Source: Mucispirillum schaedleri (GTDB lineage: Bacteria > Chrysiogenota > Deferribacteres > Deferribacterales > Mucispirillaceae). Taken from it: DNA of 64,000 nt. Under the pieces are notes generated by a model that made no database searches, had not been told where the DNA came from, and saw only the letters and a program-made list of their open reading frames with translations. The first letter of the stretch is position 1. Each line of letters opens with the position of its first letter. The position numbers were made by a program, and so were the translations under genes. The stretch covers positions 1 to 64,000 of the forward strand of contig CASEIN010000065.1 in assembly GCA_949287985.1 (NCBI GenBank), written 5' to 3'. Shown here in pieces: positions 8,270-16,780 of this stretch.

Positions 8270-9524
8270 AATATTTTTTACACTTATATTTACTTTTATT
8301 TGTTTTAATGTTTTTGCTGCAGACAAATATAGTAAAATATATTCTTTTGAAATAGATGGTGTTATAACTGATGCTACAGTTAAGCTTGTTGCAGCAAATA
8401 TTGAAAGGGCAGAAAGGGATAATGTGCCTGTTTTAATTTATATTAATACTCCCGGTGGTGTCCTTGAATCAACAAGATTAATTGTGCAAAATATATTATC
8501 ATCAAAAGTTCCTGTTATAACTTATGTATATCCAAATGGTGCTCGTGCAGCTTCAGCTGGTATGTTTATTACAATAGCTGGTGATTATGCCATTATGAGT
8601 GAAAGCACAAATATAGGTGCAGCTCACCCTGTATCTTCTAACGGGGAAGATATAAAAGGTGAGATGGAAAAGAAAGTTGTAAATGATACTATTGCACTTG
8701 CTAAAAGCATAGCAGAAAAAAGGGGTAGAAATGAAGCGGCAGTTATAGCTATGGTAAAAGAATCTGTAAGTTATACTGCAAAAGAAGCACTGGATTTAAA
8801 AATAATTAATGCAGTAAGTGCAAATGAAAATATAGTATCAATTTTACCAGATAACTTAAATATATCAAAAAAAGCAGAAATACAATTTTTTGAGCCAGAT
8901 TTTACTCAATCACTTTATAATTTTATAGCTGACCCTAATATTTTATCTGTTTTATTATTTATTGGTATAGCACTTATTTTACTGGAAATAAAAGTGGCTG
9001 GCACATTTATATTTGGTTCGTTAGGTGCAGTATGCCTTGTATTGTTTGCTTTTGGTGCAAATATACTGCCTATTAATTTTATTGGTATCGGTTTGATTAT
9101 TCTTGGTTTTGGTTTGCTTGTGGCAGAAATATTTATTACAAGCTTTGGGCTTTTAACTATTGGTGGAGTTATTAGTTTTGTATTTGGTTTAAGAGCTCTT
9201 TTTGACAGTGAAAAAAGTGCAGGGGTATCTGTTTCAATGTGGGTAATAATATTAATAATAAGTTTATGTATATCGCTGGTATTATTAATAGGCAGGCTTA
9301 TTATTAAGGATTTTAAAAGAAAACCAGTAGTGGGTATAGAATCATTGGAAGGCTCTATTGCTGATATTTTAGAGTGGGATAGTGCTTCTAATTCTGGTAA
9401 AGTTATGCTGCATGGCGAAATATGGAATGCCAGCAGTAAAGAAAATTATGAAAAAGGTGAAAAAGTAAAAGTTATAGTTGCAGATGGCTTAACTTTACAT
9501 ATAGAAAAAAACAATAATGAGTAG
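8256..9524 (+). CDS. nfeD: NfeD-type membrane-bound serine protease
   Basis: A 422-residue ClpP-class membrane protease of the long NfeD family. A signal peptide (about residues 1-21) leads to a ClpP/SppA-like domain with INTPGGV and the ARAASAG loop containing the nucleophile serine; a downstream lysine would complete the Ser-Lys dyad. Four or five membrane segments follow (about 225-335), then a C-terminal OB-fold NfeD domain ending near LHIEK. Partners in other bacteria are stomatin/SPFH proteins; none is adjacent here. The ATG at 8256 is chosen over the one at 8232 because it starts the signal peptide. It overlaps trmB by 14 bases and the next gene by 8. Confidence 0.88.
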   Translation: MKNFKIFFTLIFTFICFNVFAADKYSKIYSFEIDGVITDATVKLVAANIERAERDNVPVLIYINTPGGVLESTRLIVQNILSSKVPVITYVYPNGARAASAGMFITIAGDYAIMSESTNIGAAHPVSSNGEDIKGEMEKKVVNDTIALAKSIAEKRGRNEAAVIAMVKESVSYTAKEALDLKIINAVSANENIVSILPDNLNISKKAEIQFFEPDFTQSLYNFIADPNILSVLLFIGIALILLEIKVAGTFIFGSLGAVCLVLFAFGANILPINFIGIGLIILGFGLLVAEIFITSFGLLTIGGVISFVFGLRALFDSEKSAGVSVSMWVIILIISLCISLVLLIGRLIIKDFKRKPVVGIESLEGSIADILEWDSASNSGKVMLHGEIWNASSKENYEKGEKVKVIVADGLTLHIEKNNNE

Positions 9525-10677
9525 AATAGTTTTTATTAGAGATAAAACAAATAAACATTCCATAAGAGCATTACTGGCAGCTTATGAAAAATGGTTTCCT
9601 AACAGGGAATATTATGTTGTTACCCCACAAGATGCAGTAACTTTTTTAAATAATGATGATACAGCTTTATTTTCATTTTTAACAGGCTCAAGTAGTGCGT
9701 ATATAGATTATGTTACTAGGTTAAAAGAAAAGCTGCCAAATATAAATACTGTATGTGGTGGTGCACACCCTAGTGCAAGAAGTAAAGAAATGCTTGAATA
9801 TTTTGATGCTGTATGCACTAGCGAAGGTGAAATTACCATAAAAGATATAGTAGAAATGGCAGATAATGGCAGGGTGGAAGGAATTATTACTGGTGAAAAA
9901 GTTTTAAATTTAGATGATTTTAGAGTTTTTCCACGTAAAATGGTTTCTCTTGGACCAATAGAGATAACAAGGGGCTGCCCAAGTGGCTGCACATACTGCC
10001 AGACACCACAGCTTTTTAAAGGCAGGCTGCGTCATAGAAGTATAGATTTTATAGTGGAAGAAATAAAATTTGCATTAAGCAGAAAAGGATTTGCTGATGT
10101 GCGTTTTATTGCGCCAGATGCTTCTTCATACCAGTTTAATAAAGGTATAAATTTAGAAGCTATAGAATCTCTTTTATATAATGTTCGTAAAACTATTGGT
10201 AATAATGGTAAACTTTTTTACGGCACATTTCCATCAGAATTAGACCCAGCAGGTGTTAGCAAAGAGCTTGTAGATTTACTTGTGCAGTATTGTGATAACA
10301 AGCAAATAGTGCTTGGCTTGCAGTCTGCTTCAAAAGATATGCAGAAAATTATGCACAGGCGTTCTGGACTAATTGAAACAGAAAATGCCATAGAGTTTTT
10401 TTTAAATAAAAATTTTGAAATAGTGGTGGATTTAATTTTTGGACTTCCTTATGAAACGGAAGAAACATATGAAGCGACATATAAGTTTATAGAAAAGTGG
10501 AAAGGTAAAGTTACAATCCACTCCCATCCATTTGACCCACTGCCTGGCAGTAAATGGGAAAACGAAGAAGCAACAGAAGTTCCTGAAAAACTTGTAAGAG
10601 CCATAAAAAGTTTAGAAGGTATAGGCAGAGTTTTTGGAAGAGTTATAAAAGATAAGGAGAAAGTATGCAAAATATAG
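9517..10677 (+). CDS. Radical SAM protein with B12-binding-like N-terminal domain
   Basis: A 386-residue radical SAM enzyme. Residues 1-130 resemble a cobalamin-binding-type Rossmann domain (TVCGGAHPSA, DAVCTSEGE) but lack the DxHxxG motif for base-off B12. The 4Fe-4S cluster motif CPSGCTYC has cysteines 154, 158 and 161 (CX3CX2C), followed by the AdoMet domain with LGLQSAS. This arrangement resembles the TIGR04013 (MJ1487-like) family of unknown substrate. Its start overlaps nfeD by 8 bases, and its end overlaps the DUF493 gene by 13 bases, so expression is coupled. The substrate cannot be named from sequence. Confidence 0.85.
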   Translation: MSRIVFIRDKTNKHSIRALLAAYEKWFPNREYYVVTPQDAVTFLNNDDTALFSFLTGSSSAYIDYVTRLKEKLPNINTVCGGAHPSARSKEMLEYFDAVCTSEGEITIKDIVEMADNGRVEGIITGEKVLNLDDFRVFPRKMVSLGPIEITRGCPSGCTYCQTPQLFKGRLRHRSIDFIVEEIKFALSRKGFADVRFIAPDASSYQFNKGINLEAIESLLYNVRKTIGNNGKLFYGTFPSELDPAGVSKELVDLLVQYCDNKQIVLGLQSASKDMQKIMHRRSGLIETENAIEFFLNKNFEIVVDLIFGLPYETEETYEATYKFIEKWKGKVTIHSHPFDPLPGSKWENEEATEVPEKLVRAIKSLEGIGRVFGRVIKDKEKVCKI

Positions 10678-10937
10678 AAAGCGGTAAAACTTTAAAAGAG
10701 TTACAAAAATTTCCTGATAAGTTTACGTTTAAAATAATGGGGGATAATACAAACCAGTTTGTAGCAGATGTTAGGAAGATTTTTGATAATAAAGAGGATG
10801 TTATTTTTTCTGATAATGTAAGCAGAACAGGAAAATATATAAGTATATCTGCCACTTTGGAAGTGTTTAGTTATGAAGAACTAGAAGCATTATACACAGA
10901 AATCAGTAAAGTAGAAGGTTTAAAATTTCACGTATAG
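10665..10937 (+). CDS. DUF493 (YbeD-like) family protein
   Basis: A 90-residue ACT-like small protein of the YbeD/DUF493 family: FPDKFTFKIMG near residue 16, a central GKYISISATLEV strand and ELEALYTEISKVEG toward the end. In E. coli YbeD sits beside lipoate synthesis genes, but no lipA or lipB is present here. Its function is regulatory or unknown in the family. The ATG follows AAGGAG and overlaps the radical SAM gene. Confidence 0.8.
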   Translation: MQNIESGKTLKELQKFPDKFTFKIMGDNTNQFVADVRKIFDNKEDVIFSDNVSRTGKYISISATLEVFSYEELEALYTEISKVEGLKFHV

Positions 10938-10946
10938 GGGGTTATT

Positions 10947-11561
10947 ATGAGCAGTATTGAAAATGAATTAATAACAGCAGTTAAAAGTGATGATATAAAA
11001 GTGGCAGAAGCTATCTTTAATAGTGGTGAAAGTTTTAATATAGATTTGCAGGACAGTAACGGGGATACACTGCTGCATATGGTAAAATCATCAGAAATGG
11101 CAGAGCTTTTATTAAAAAATGGTATTAATGCAGCAGTGCAGAATAATGATGGATTAACAGCATTAGGTAAATTTTTTGAAAGAGTGTATCTTAATAACAT
11201 TGAAAAAATAGTTACAGCTTTAATAAATAATGGGGTGGATATAAATGCAGCAGCTTATTACGATGAATCACCTGTAATAAAAATTGCAAATAATGCAGCC
11301 ATATTAAGCACAAATATTGAGCAGATGGAATATTTAGTGAAATTAGGGGCAGATATTAACATAAAAAATAAACAAGGCTACACTCCATTAATGCTTGCAG
11401 TTATGAAAAGCAATATAGATATGGTTAGAGTGTTACTAGATGCAGGGGCAGATACAACACTTTTAGATGATAACGGTAGAAATGCAAAAAAAATTGGCGA
11501 AGAAATGATGGCATCAGGTTATTACGTGCCCGCATTAAAAACAATTATTTCCATTTTATAA
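10947..11561 (+). CDS. Ankyrin-repeat protein
   Basis: A 204-residue protein made of about five ankyrin repeats. Clear units include DSNGDTLLHMV, NNDGLTALGKF and the best-conserved NKQGYTPLMLAVMKSNIDM followed by VLLDAGADTTLLDDNGRNA. No signal peptide or membrane segment is seen, so it is probably cytoplasmic and binds a protein partner. It follows the DUF493 gene by 9 bases with its own GGGGG ribosome site. Bacterial ankyrin proteins of this size include immunity proteins, but no toxin lies nearby. Confidence 0.85.
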   Translation: MSSIENELITAVKSDDIKVAEAIFNSGESFNIDLQDSNGDTLLHMVKSSEMAELLLKNGINAAVQNNDGLTALGKFFERVYLNNIEKIVTALINNGVDINAAAYYDESPVIKIANNAAILSTNIEQMEYLVKLGADINIKNKQGYTPLMLAVMKSNIDMVRVLLDAGADTTLLDDNGRNAKKIGEEMMASGYYVPALKTIISIL

Positions 11562-11582
11562 TTTATAAAATCTTTTTTAAGT

Positions 11583-11619
11583 GTTTATTATGGGTTTTTG
11601 TTATATACTCATAATAAAC
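11583..11619. repeat. 10-bp inverted repeat before pyrH
   Basis: GTTTATTATG (11583-11592) and CATAATAAAC (11610-11619) are perfect complements around a 17-base loop. It lacks a T-run directly after the stem, so it may be a weak terminator for the ankyrin gene or an RNA element ahead of pyrH. Confidence 0.4.
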
Positions 11620-11663
11620 AACAAAATCACTAATAAGGTTCTCATAAATAAAAATTATTCCAC

Positions 11664-11692
11664 TTGATTATATTCTATTAATATAGTATTCT
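11664..11692 (+). promoter_or_regulatory. Predicted sigma-70 promoter for pyrH operon
   Basis: TTGATT (11664-11669), a 17-base spacer and TATTCT (11687-11692) lie 30 bases before the chosen pyrH start. Confidence 0.45.
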
Positions 11693-11722
11693 AAGTAGTA
11701 TTTATATATGGGGGAATATTTT

Positions 11723-12433
11723 ATGGACTTAAAATATAGTAGAATATTATTAAAATTAAGTGGTGAAGCATTAATGGGCAACGCCCAGTATGGAATAGAT
11801 GCTGAAACAGTTAAGTTTATTGCTTCAGAAATGAAGCCTATTTATGATTTAGGTGTTAAAATTGGTATAGTAATTGGTGGTGGTAATATTTTCCGTGGAG
11901 TATCCCCTGCTGCAAAAGGAATGGATAGGGTTACGGCAGACCATATGGGTATGCTTGCAACTGTAATAAACTGTTTAGCAGTTCAAAATGCTCTTGAAAT
12001 GAATGGTATAGAAACAAGGGTTCAATCAGCTATTGAGATGAGGCAGATTGCAGAGCCGTATATTAGAAGGCGTGCTATGCGTCACCTTGAAAAAGGCAGA
12101 GTAGTTATTTTTGCAGGCGGCACAGGTAACCCTTATTTTACAACAGATACCACAGCAACATTAAGAGCATCTGAAATAAATGCTGATGTGGTTTTAAAAG
12201 CTACTAAAGTAGACGGAGTATATACAGCTGATCCTAAAAAAGACAGCAGTGCTACAAAGTATGATGAAATAAGCTATATAGATGTATTAACAAAAGGTCT
12301 TAAAGTAATGGACGCTACAGCAATTAGTATGTGTATGGATAACAAAATTCCGTTAATAGTATTTGATATGTTCGGTAAAAATAATTTAATGAAAATCGTT
12401 CGTGGAGAGCCTGTTGGCACTCTTGTAAAATAA
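11723..12433 (+). CDS. pyrH: UMP kinase
   Basis: Converts UMP to UDP with ATP in pyrimidine nucleotide synthesis. The 236-residue protein belongs to the amino-acid-kinase fold: LLKLSGEAL near the start, [10 protein letters not shown], the [11 protein letters not shown] helix, and [10 protein letters not shown] with the downstream [13 protein letters not shown]. The ATG at 11723 has a GGGGGA ribosome site at the right distance; the upstream ATG at 11708 contains that site within its own first codons and is less likely. It opens the conserved run pyrH-frr-uppS-cdsA-dxr. The usual upstream rpsB-tsf pair is absent. Confidence 0.95.
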   Translation: MDLKYSRILLKLSGEALMGNAQYGIDAETVKFIASEMKPIYDLGVKIGIVIGGGNIFRGVSPAAKGMDRVTADHMGMLATVINCLAVQNALEMNGIETRVQSAIEMRQIAEPYIRRRAMRHLEKGRVVIFAGGTGNPYFTTDTTATLRASEINADVVLKATKVDGVYTADPKKDSSATKYDEISYIDVLTKGLKVMDATAISMCMDNKIPLIVFDMFGKNNLMKIVRGEPVGTLVK

Positions 12434-12464
12434 TACAATAAAAGATGAATATTAGGAGAACACA

Positions 12465-13019
12465 ATGAGTGAAGTTGTTAAGGAATTTAAATCATCAGTT
12501 GAAAAATCAATTAGCTTCTATAAAGAAGAATTAAAAGGCGTTAGAACAGGCAGAGCAAGTGTTGCTATGTTTGAAAATATTAAAGTTGACTATTACGGCA
12601 CACCTACTCCATTAACTGGTGTTGCTTCCCTTTCTTCCCCAGAACCACGTCTTGTTACAATTTCCCCATGGGACGCTACTATGATACCTGCCATTGAAAA
12701 AGCAATACAAAACAGCCAAATGGGTTTTAACCCATCAAACGATGGTAAAATAGTTCGTGTGCCTTTCCCACAGCTTACAGAAGAAAGAAGAAAAGAGCTT
12801 GTGAAAATAGTTAAAAAAATGGGGGAAGATGCAAAAGTAGCAATACGCAATGAAAGGCGTGATGCAAATGATAAAATTAAAAAACAAGAAAAAGATAAAG
12901 AAATAAGTGAAGATGAATCTAAAAAACTTCAAGATGATGTTCAAAAAGTAACAGATGATGCTGTTAAGAAAATTGATGAAATAACAGCAGTTAAAGAAAA
13001 AGAAGTTATGGAGATATAA
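12465..13019 (+). CDS. frr: Ribosome recycling factor
   Basis: A 184-residue L-shaped factor that with EF-G splits the post-termination ribosome. Family features are visible: GVRTGRAS near residue 25, PLTGVASLSSPEPR, INPWD-type ISPWDATM, and PFPQLTEERRKELVK in domain I, ending in a long charged helix. An AGGAG site precedes the ATG. The stop overlaps the uppS start by one base (TAATG). Normal length, no anomalies. Confidence 0.97.
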   Translation: MSEVVKEFKSSVEKSISFYKEELKGVRTGRASVAMFENIKVDYYGTPTPLTGVASLSSPEPRLVTISPWDATMIPAIEKAIQNSQMGFNPSNDGKIVRVPFPQLTEERRKELVKIVKKMGEDAKVAIRNERRDANDKIKKQEKDKEISEDESKKLQDDVQKVTDDAVKKIDEITAVKEKEVMEI

Positions 13020-13744
13020 TGCCAGAAGGCTTAGAAAATCTACATGTTGCTATTATTATGGACGGTAATGGCAGGTGGGCGAAAAAGCGTGGAATGCCCC
13101 GTGTTTTAGGTCATAAAACAGGTGGTAAAACATTAAAGAATATTATTACTTATGCTGCTGAAAATCATTTAAAAGCATTAAGTATATTTGCCTTTTCTGC
13201 TGAAAACTGGCTGCGTCCTAAAGATGAAGTATCCTTTTTGATGGATTTGCTTGATGAATATATTATTAATGAATGGTCATCAATAACAGATAATAATATT
13301 AAGTTTTTAGTTTCTGGTAATATTAATTTAATACCAGAAAAAACTAGGAATTCATTACTTAAGCTTATTGATGATACAAAAAATAACACAGGGCTTATGC
13401 TTAATATGGCATTAAGTTACAGTGGGCAGGACGAAATATTAGACTGCGTTAAAAAAATAGCACAAAAAGTAAATACTGGTGAAATATCTGTTGATAGTAT
13501 AACAAAAGAAACAATTGTAGAAAACTTATATAACCCTGAACTGCCGGAAATAGATTTACTTATTCGCACAAGTGGTGAGCAAAGGATAAGCAACTTTATG
13601 TTATGGCGTCTTTCTTATGCAGAGTTATATTTTACAGATGTTTTATGGCCAGATTTTACAAGTGAAGAATTTGAAAAAGCTGTAAAAGAATATAATAAAC
13701 GAGTTCGCAGGTTTGGAAAAACTGATGAACAAATAAAAAGCTAA
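13019..13744 (+). CDS. uppS: Undecaprenyl diphosphate synthase
   Basis: cis-Prenyltransferase that makes the C55 lipid carrier for peptidoglycan and O-antigen. The 241-residue protein has IIMDGNGRWAKKRG with the catalytic Asp, the FAFSAENWLRP segment, and the C-terminal LLIRTSGEQRISNFMLW signature that binds the pyrophosphates. Translation is coupled to frr by a one-base overlap. The next gene, cdsA, starts 13 bases downstream. Confidence 0.96.
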   Translation: MPEGLENLHVAIIMDGNGRWAKKRGMPRVLGHKTGGKTLKNIITYAAENHLKALSIFAFSAENWLRPKDEVSFLMDLLDEYIINEWSSITDNNIKFLVSGNINLIPEKTRNSLLKLIDDTKNNTGLMLNMALSYSGQDEILDCVKKIAQKVNTGEISVDSITKETIVENLYNPELPEIDLLIRTSGEQRISNFMLWRLSYAELYFTDVLWPDFTSEEFEKAVKEYNKRVRRFGKTDEQIKS

Positions 13745-13757
13745 TGAGGGTTTTATC

Positions 13758-14573
13758 ATGGCATCAAGCAAGGCAAAGGAAATGATTACTAGAATTATTA
13801 CTGCATTAATACTTTTACCACTTTCAATTTATTTGATTGTAAAAGGCCATAATCATTTATTCTTTTTAGTTATATATTTAATAAGTCTTTTAGGTGTATG
13901 GGAATTTTTAAAGATAGTTAAGCATGATACATTAGTAGTATATAATAAACTTATATGGTTTTCTGGCGCAGTAGTTCCATTTATAATTTATTTTCTTGAT
14001 TTCCAGGCGTTTATTTTAGCATCTTTTGTTCTTTTGTTTTTAATACTGCTTATAAAAATGTTTTCAGCAAACCCTACGGAAAATGTTATAGAGGAAGTAT
14101 CATATAACTTTTTTGCTGCCTTATATATACCATTTTTATTTACATTTTTACCACTTTTAAAAAATATTGATTATGTTTGGGTGTTATTTTTATGTTTTGT
14201 AATATGGGCAAGTGATTCTTTTGCATATTTTACAGGTGTTGCTTTAGGTAAACATAAATTAATTCCAAAAGTAAGCCCTGGTAAATCAGTAGAAGGGTTA
14301 ATAGGAGGCACAATTGGTGCATTAATTGTAGCTTATATTTTAAACTATTATCTATTACAGGAAAGCCTTTATATAATGGCAATTATAACTGTTGATGTAA
14401 TAGCAGCAGGTGTAATAGGTGATTTAATAGAATCTATGATGAAACGCAGTGCTAAAGTAAAGGATAGTGGCAAGCTTTTACCGGGGCATGGTGGTGTTTT
14501 AGACAGGTTTGATTCTTTAATTATAGCTGCACCAGTTTTATATTTTTATCTTATTTATGTAGCAGGTAAATAG
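13758..14573 (+). CDS. cdsA: Phosphatidate cytidylyltransferase
   Basis: Integral membrane enzyme making CDP-diacylglycerol from phosphatidate and CTP. The 271-residue protein has about eight hydrophobic segments and the C-terminal signature (SPGKSVEG, then SAKVKDSGKLLPGHGGVLDR). The ATG follows GAGGG. It sits between uppS and dxr, the usual order in many diderms. A second hydrophobic start further downstream is not needed. Confidence 0.95.
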   Translation: MASSKAKEMITRIITALILLPLSIYLIVKGHNHLFFLVIYLISLLGVWEFLKIVKHDTLVVYNKLIWFSGAVVPFIIYFLDFQAFILASFVLLFLILLIKMFSANPTENVIEEVSYNFFAALYIPFLFTFLPLLKNIDYVWVLFLCFVIWASDSFAYFTGVALGKHKLIPKVSPGKSVEGLIGGTIGALIVAYILNYYLLQESLYIMAIITVDVIAAGVIGDLIESMMKRSAKVKDSGKLLPGHGGVLDRFDSLIIAAPVLYFYLIYVAGK

Positions 14574-14575
14574 GC

Positions 14576-15688
14576 ATGGTAAAAAAACGCATAGGCATAA
14601 TTGGGGCAACAGGTTCAGTTGGTTCTGCAGGGGTGGAAGTAGTCCATGCTAAACAGGATATTTTTGAAACAGTATTTGTAACAGCCCACAGCAACGAAAA
14701 AGGTTTAGAAGATATAAAAATTAAACTACAGGCAAAATATGCCATATTAACTAGTAAAATAGATGATAATAAAGAGATTATAGATATTATAAATAATGAG
14801 AGTGTAGATATTGTTCTATTTGCAGCTGCAGGTGTAAGCTGTGTAAAGCTTGTATATGATATTGTTCATAATGGCACAAATATCGCACTTGCCAATAAGG
14901 AATCTATTGTTACAGCAGGCAGGTTGATTATAGATGAGGCAAAAAGTAAAGGTGTAAAAATCCTGCCTGTTGATAGTGAACATTCTGCAATTTTCCAGTG
15001 CCTTATGGGGCAGCGTAAACAGTATGTATCTAAAATAACATTAACAGCCAGTGGTGGTCCTTTTAGATACCGTCCTGGTGATGCTTTTGAATATGTAAAT
15101 ATTAATGAAGCATTAAAACACCCTAACTGGCTTATGGGTTCAAAAATTACAATAGATTCTGCAACTATGATGAATAAAGGGTTAGAGTTAATAGAAGCAC
15201 GCTTTTTATTTGATATAGAGCCTTGTAAGTTAGATGTGATTATCCACCCAGAAAGTATTATTCATTCATATATTACTTTTATAGATGGTTCTACCATAGC
15301 ACAGCTTGGGCTGCCTAATATGAAAACACCAATTGCTGTTGCTTTAGGATACCCTGAAAGGATAATTTCCCAAGTAGAGCCAATAAATCTGTTTGAACAA
15401 AAATCACTTACTTTTTTAAAGCCTGATTTAGAAAAATTTAGATGCTTAAAAATAGCAAAGGAAGTTTTAGAAAAAGATTCTAATGCATTAATGACAGCAA
15501 TGAATGCAGCAAATGAAGAAGCTGTTAAGGCATTTTTAAAGGGTAAAATAGCTTTTAAAGATATATCATATGTAATAGAAGATGTTATTACTAAAGCTGA
15601 TGTAACTGATGCTCAAAATATATTAGAAGCAGAAGAAAATATAAAAAAAACCCAAGTATTTGCATCAGAATTTCTTGCAAAATATTAG
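14576..15688 (+). CDS. dxr: 1-deoxy-D-xylulose 5-phosphate reductoisomerase
   Basis: Second enzyme of the MEP isoprenoid pathway, using NADPH and a divalent metal. The 370-residue protein has the NADPH loop GATGSVGSA (about 10-18), ALANKESIV, the metal-binding PVDSEHSAIFQ, SGGPFR, and the HPNWLMGSKITIDSATMMNKG signature. It therefore links with uppS two genes upstream (IPP supply and use). In many diderms dxr is followed by rseP; here it is followed by about 500 bases of non-coding AT-rich DNA. Confidence 0.96.
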   Translation: MVKKRIGIIGATGSVGSAGVEVVHAKQDIFETVFVTAHSNEKGLEDIKIKLQAKYAILTSKIDDNKEIIDIINNESVDIVLFAAAGVSCVKLVYDIVHNGTNIALANKESIVTAGRLIIDEAKSKGVKILPVDSEHSAIFQCLMGQRKQYVSKITLTASGGPFRYRPGDAFEYVNINEALKHPNWLMGSKITIDSATMMNKGLELIEARFLFDIEPCKLDVIIHPESIIHSYITFIDGSTIAQLGLPNMKTPIAVALGYPERIISQVEPINLFEQKSLTFLKPDLEKFRCLKIAKEVLEKDSNALMTAMNAANEEAVKAFLKGKIAFKDISYVIEDVITKADVTDAQNILEAEENIKKTQVFASEFLAKY

Positions 15689-15780
15689 TTATTTAAAATC
15701 ATAAAAGGCTTGTTTTTAAAAAGATTACATAAACATGGAAATACTTCAGTATAAAAGCCTTATGGAAATATGATTTTTTA

Positions 15781-16165
15781 TAAGTTGGAAGTCTTTTAAA
15801 AAAGTTATTAATTATCTTTAAATCCAAAATAATAAATGTAAATTATATTGTTAATATTCTAATTCAAACTTGGAGAATATATATTTAATGTGCTAAATAA
15901 TAAATATAGTAGATAAAATTATATGAGAATAAGAAAATTATTAAAAATAAAAGACTTGTAAAAATATAATTTACATAAGTAATAAGTTTTTTTAAATAGT
16001 TTTTAATTCTCTTTAAACCCAAAATAATAAATGTAAATTACATGATTAATTTGTTAAATCAATTTTGGATAATATATATATTTAGTATCATTTCTAAATA
16101 ATAAATATAGTAAGTAAAATTATGTGAGAAGAAGGCTTACAAAAAAAAGACATATAAAAAAGTTA
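15781..16165. repeat. Degenerate two-copy tandem repeat, period about 195 bp
   Basis: Copy one (about 15781-15975) and copy two (about 15976-16165) share AAAATAATAAATGTAAATTA at 15826 and 16021, then TAAATAATAAATATAGTA and AAAATTAT-TGAGAA segments in the same order. The offset of the first shared block is 195 bases. Between shared blocks the copies have diverged by substitutions and small indels. Confidence 0.65.
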
Positions 16166-16179
16166 TTTTTATATGTCTT
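16147..16179 (-). terminator. Intrinsic terminator after lepB
   Basis: Perfect 14-bp stem (16147-16160 with 16166-16179; AAGACATATAAAAA) and a 5-base loop. On the minus strand a run of eight or nine T residues follows. Confidence 0.8.
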
Positions 16180-16186
16180 AAATATA

Positions 16187-16780
16187 TTATTTGATTAAGT
16201 TAAAGAGCCTTGAAAATCTAGGTCCATTTTCGCCCCAGGACCAGTAAATAATAAATGCTTTACCAACTATGGCATCTTCTGATACATAGCCCCAAAAACG
16301 GCTGTCTTCACTATTATCCCTGTTATCTCCCATCATAAAGTAAAACCCTTCTGGAACAGTAAATTTTGGAACATTATCAGCTATTTTTAAGCTGTATTCA
16401 CGCATAAACTGCACATAATCTGGTTCTAATTTTTCACCATTTCTATACACTACTTTATCTTTTATTTCAATAACATCACCTGGCACACCGATTACTCTTT
16501 TAATATAATCAAGCCCAGGGTTTAGTGGAAATTCAAATACAACAATATCATCATGCTTTGGTTTAGAAAACTTATATGATAATTTATTAACAAGTATAAA
16601 ATCACCTATTTGGAGAGTTTCAAGCATAGAGCCTGATGGTATAGTATAAACCCCAAGGAAAAAAGTGCGTATAAATATAGCTATAACAAAGGCGACTATA
16701 ATGCTGTCTACAATCTCTTTTGTTGCACTTTTTGGTGCTTCTTGTTTTACTTCATTATCATTTTTATTTTTTTTACTCAT
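16187..16780 (-). CDS. lepB: Signal peptidase I
   Basis: Membrane-anchored serine protease that removes Sec signal peptides. The 197-residue protein has a charged N terminus, one strong membrane segment (about 23-44), the nucleophile Ser51 in IPSGSM, the general base Lys94 in DYIKRVIGVPGD, and MMGDNRDNSEDSR near the C terminus. One N-terminal membrane anchor instead of the two of E. coli LepB. Its ATG abuts the lepA stop codon directly, so it is co-expressed with lepA as in many bacteria. Confidence 0.95.
   Translation of the reverse strand: MSKKNKNDNEVKQEAPKSATKEIVDSIIVAFVIAIFIRTFFLGVYTIPSGSMLETLQIGDFILVNKLSYKFSKPKHDDIVVFEFPLNPGLDYIKRVIGVPGDVIEIKDKVVYRNGEKLEPDYVQFMREYSLKIADNVPKFTVPEGFYFMMGDNRDNSEDSRFWGYVSEDAIVGKAFIIYWSWGENGPRFSRLFNLIK

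Larger units (their letters stand above)
15689..16186. other. Non-coding gap between dxr and lepB
   Basis: Very AT-rich, 498 bases. It is almost filled by a degenerate two-copy direct repeat (15781-16165) and the lepB terminator. No supported reading frame. Confidence 0.6.

Noticed and set aside
15689-16186. rseP expected after dxr
   Set aside because: No frame or HExxH-type sequence is present; the gap is non-coding.
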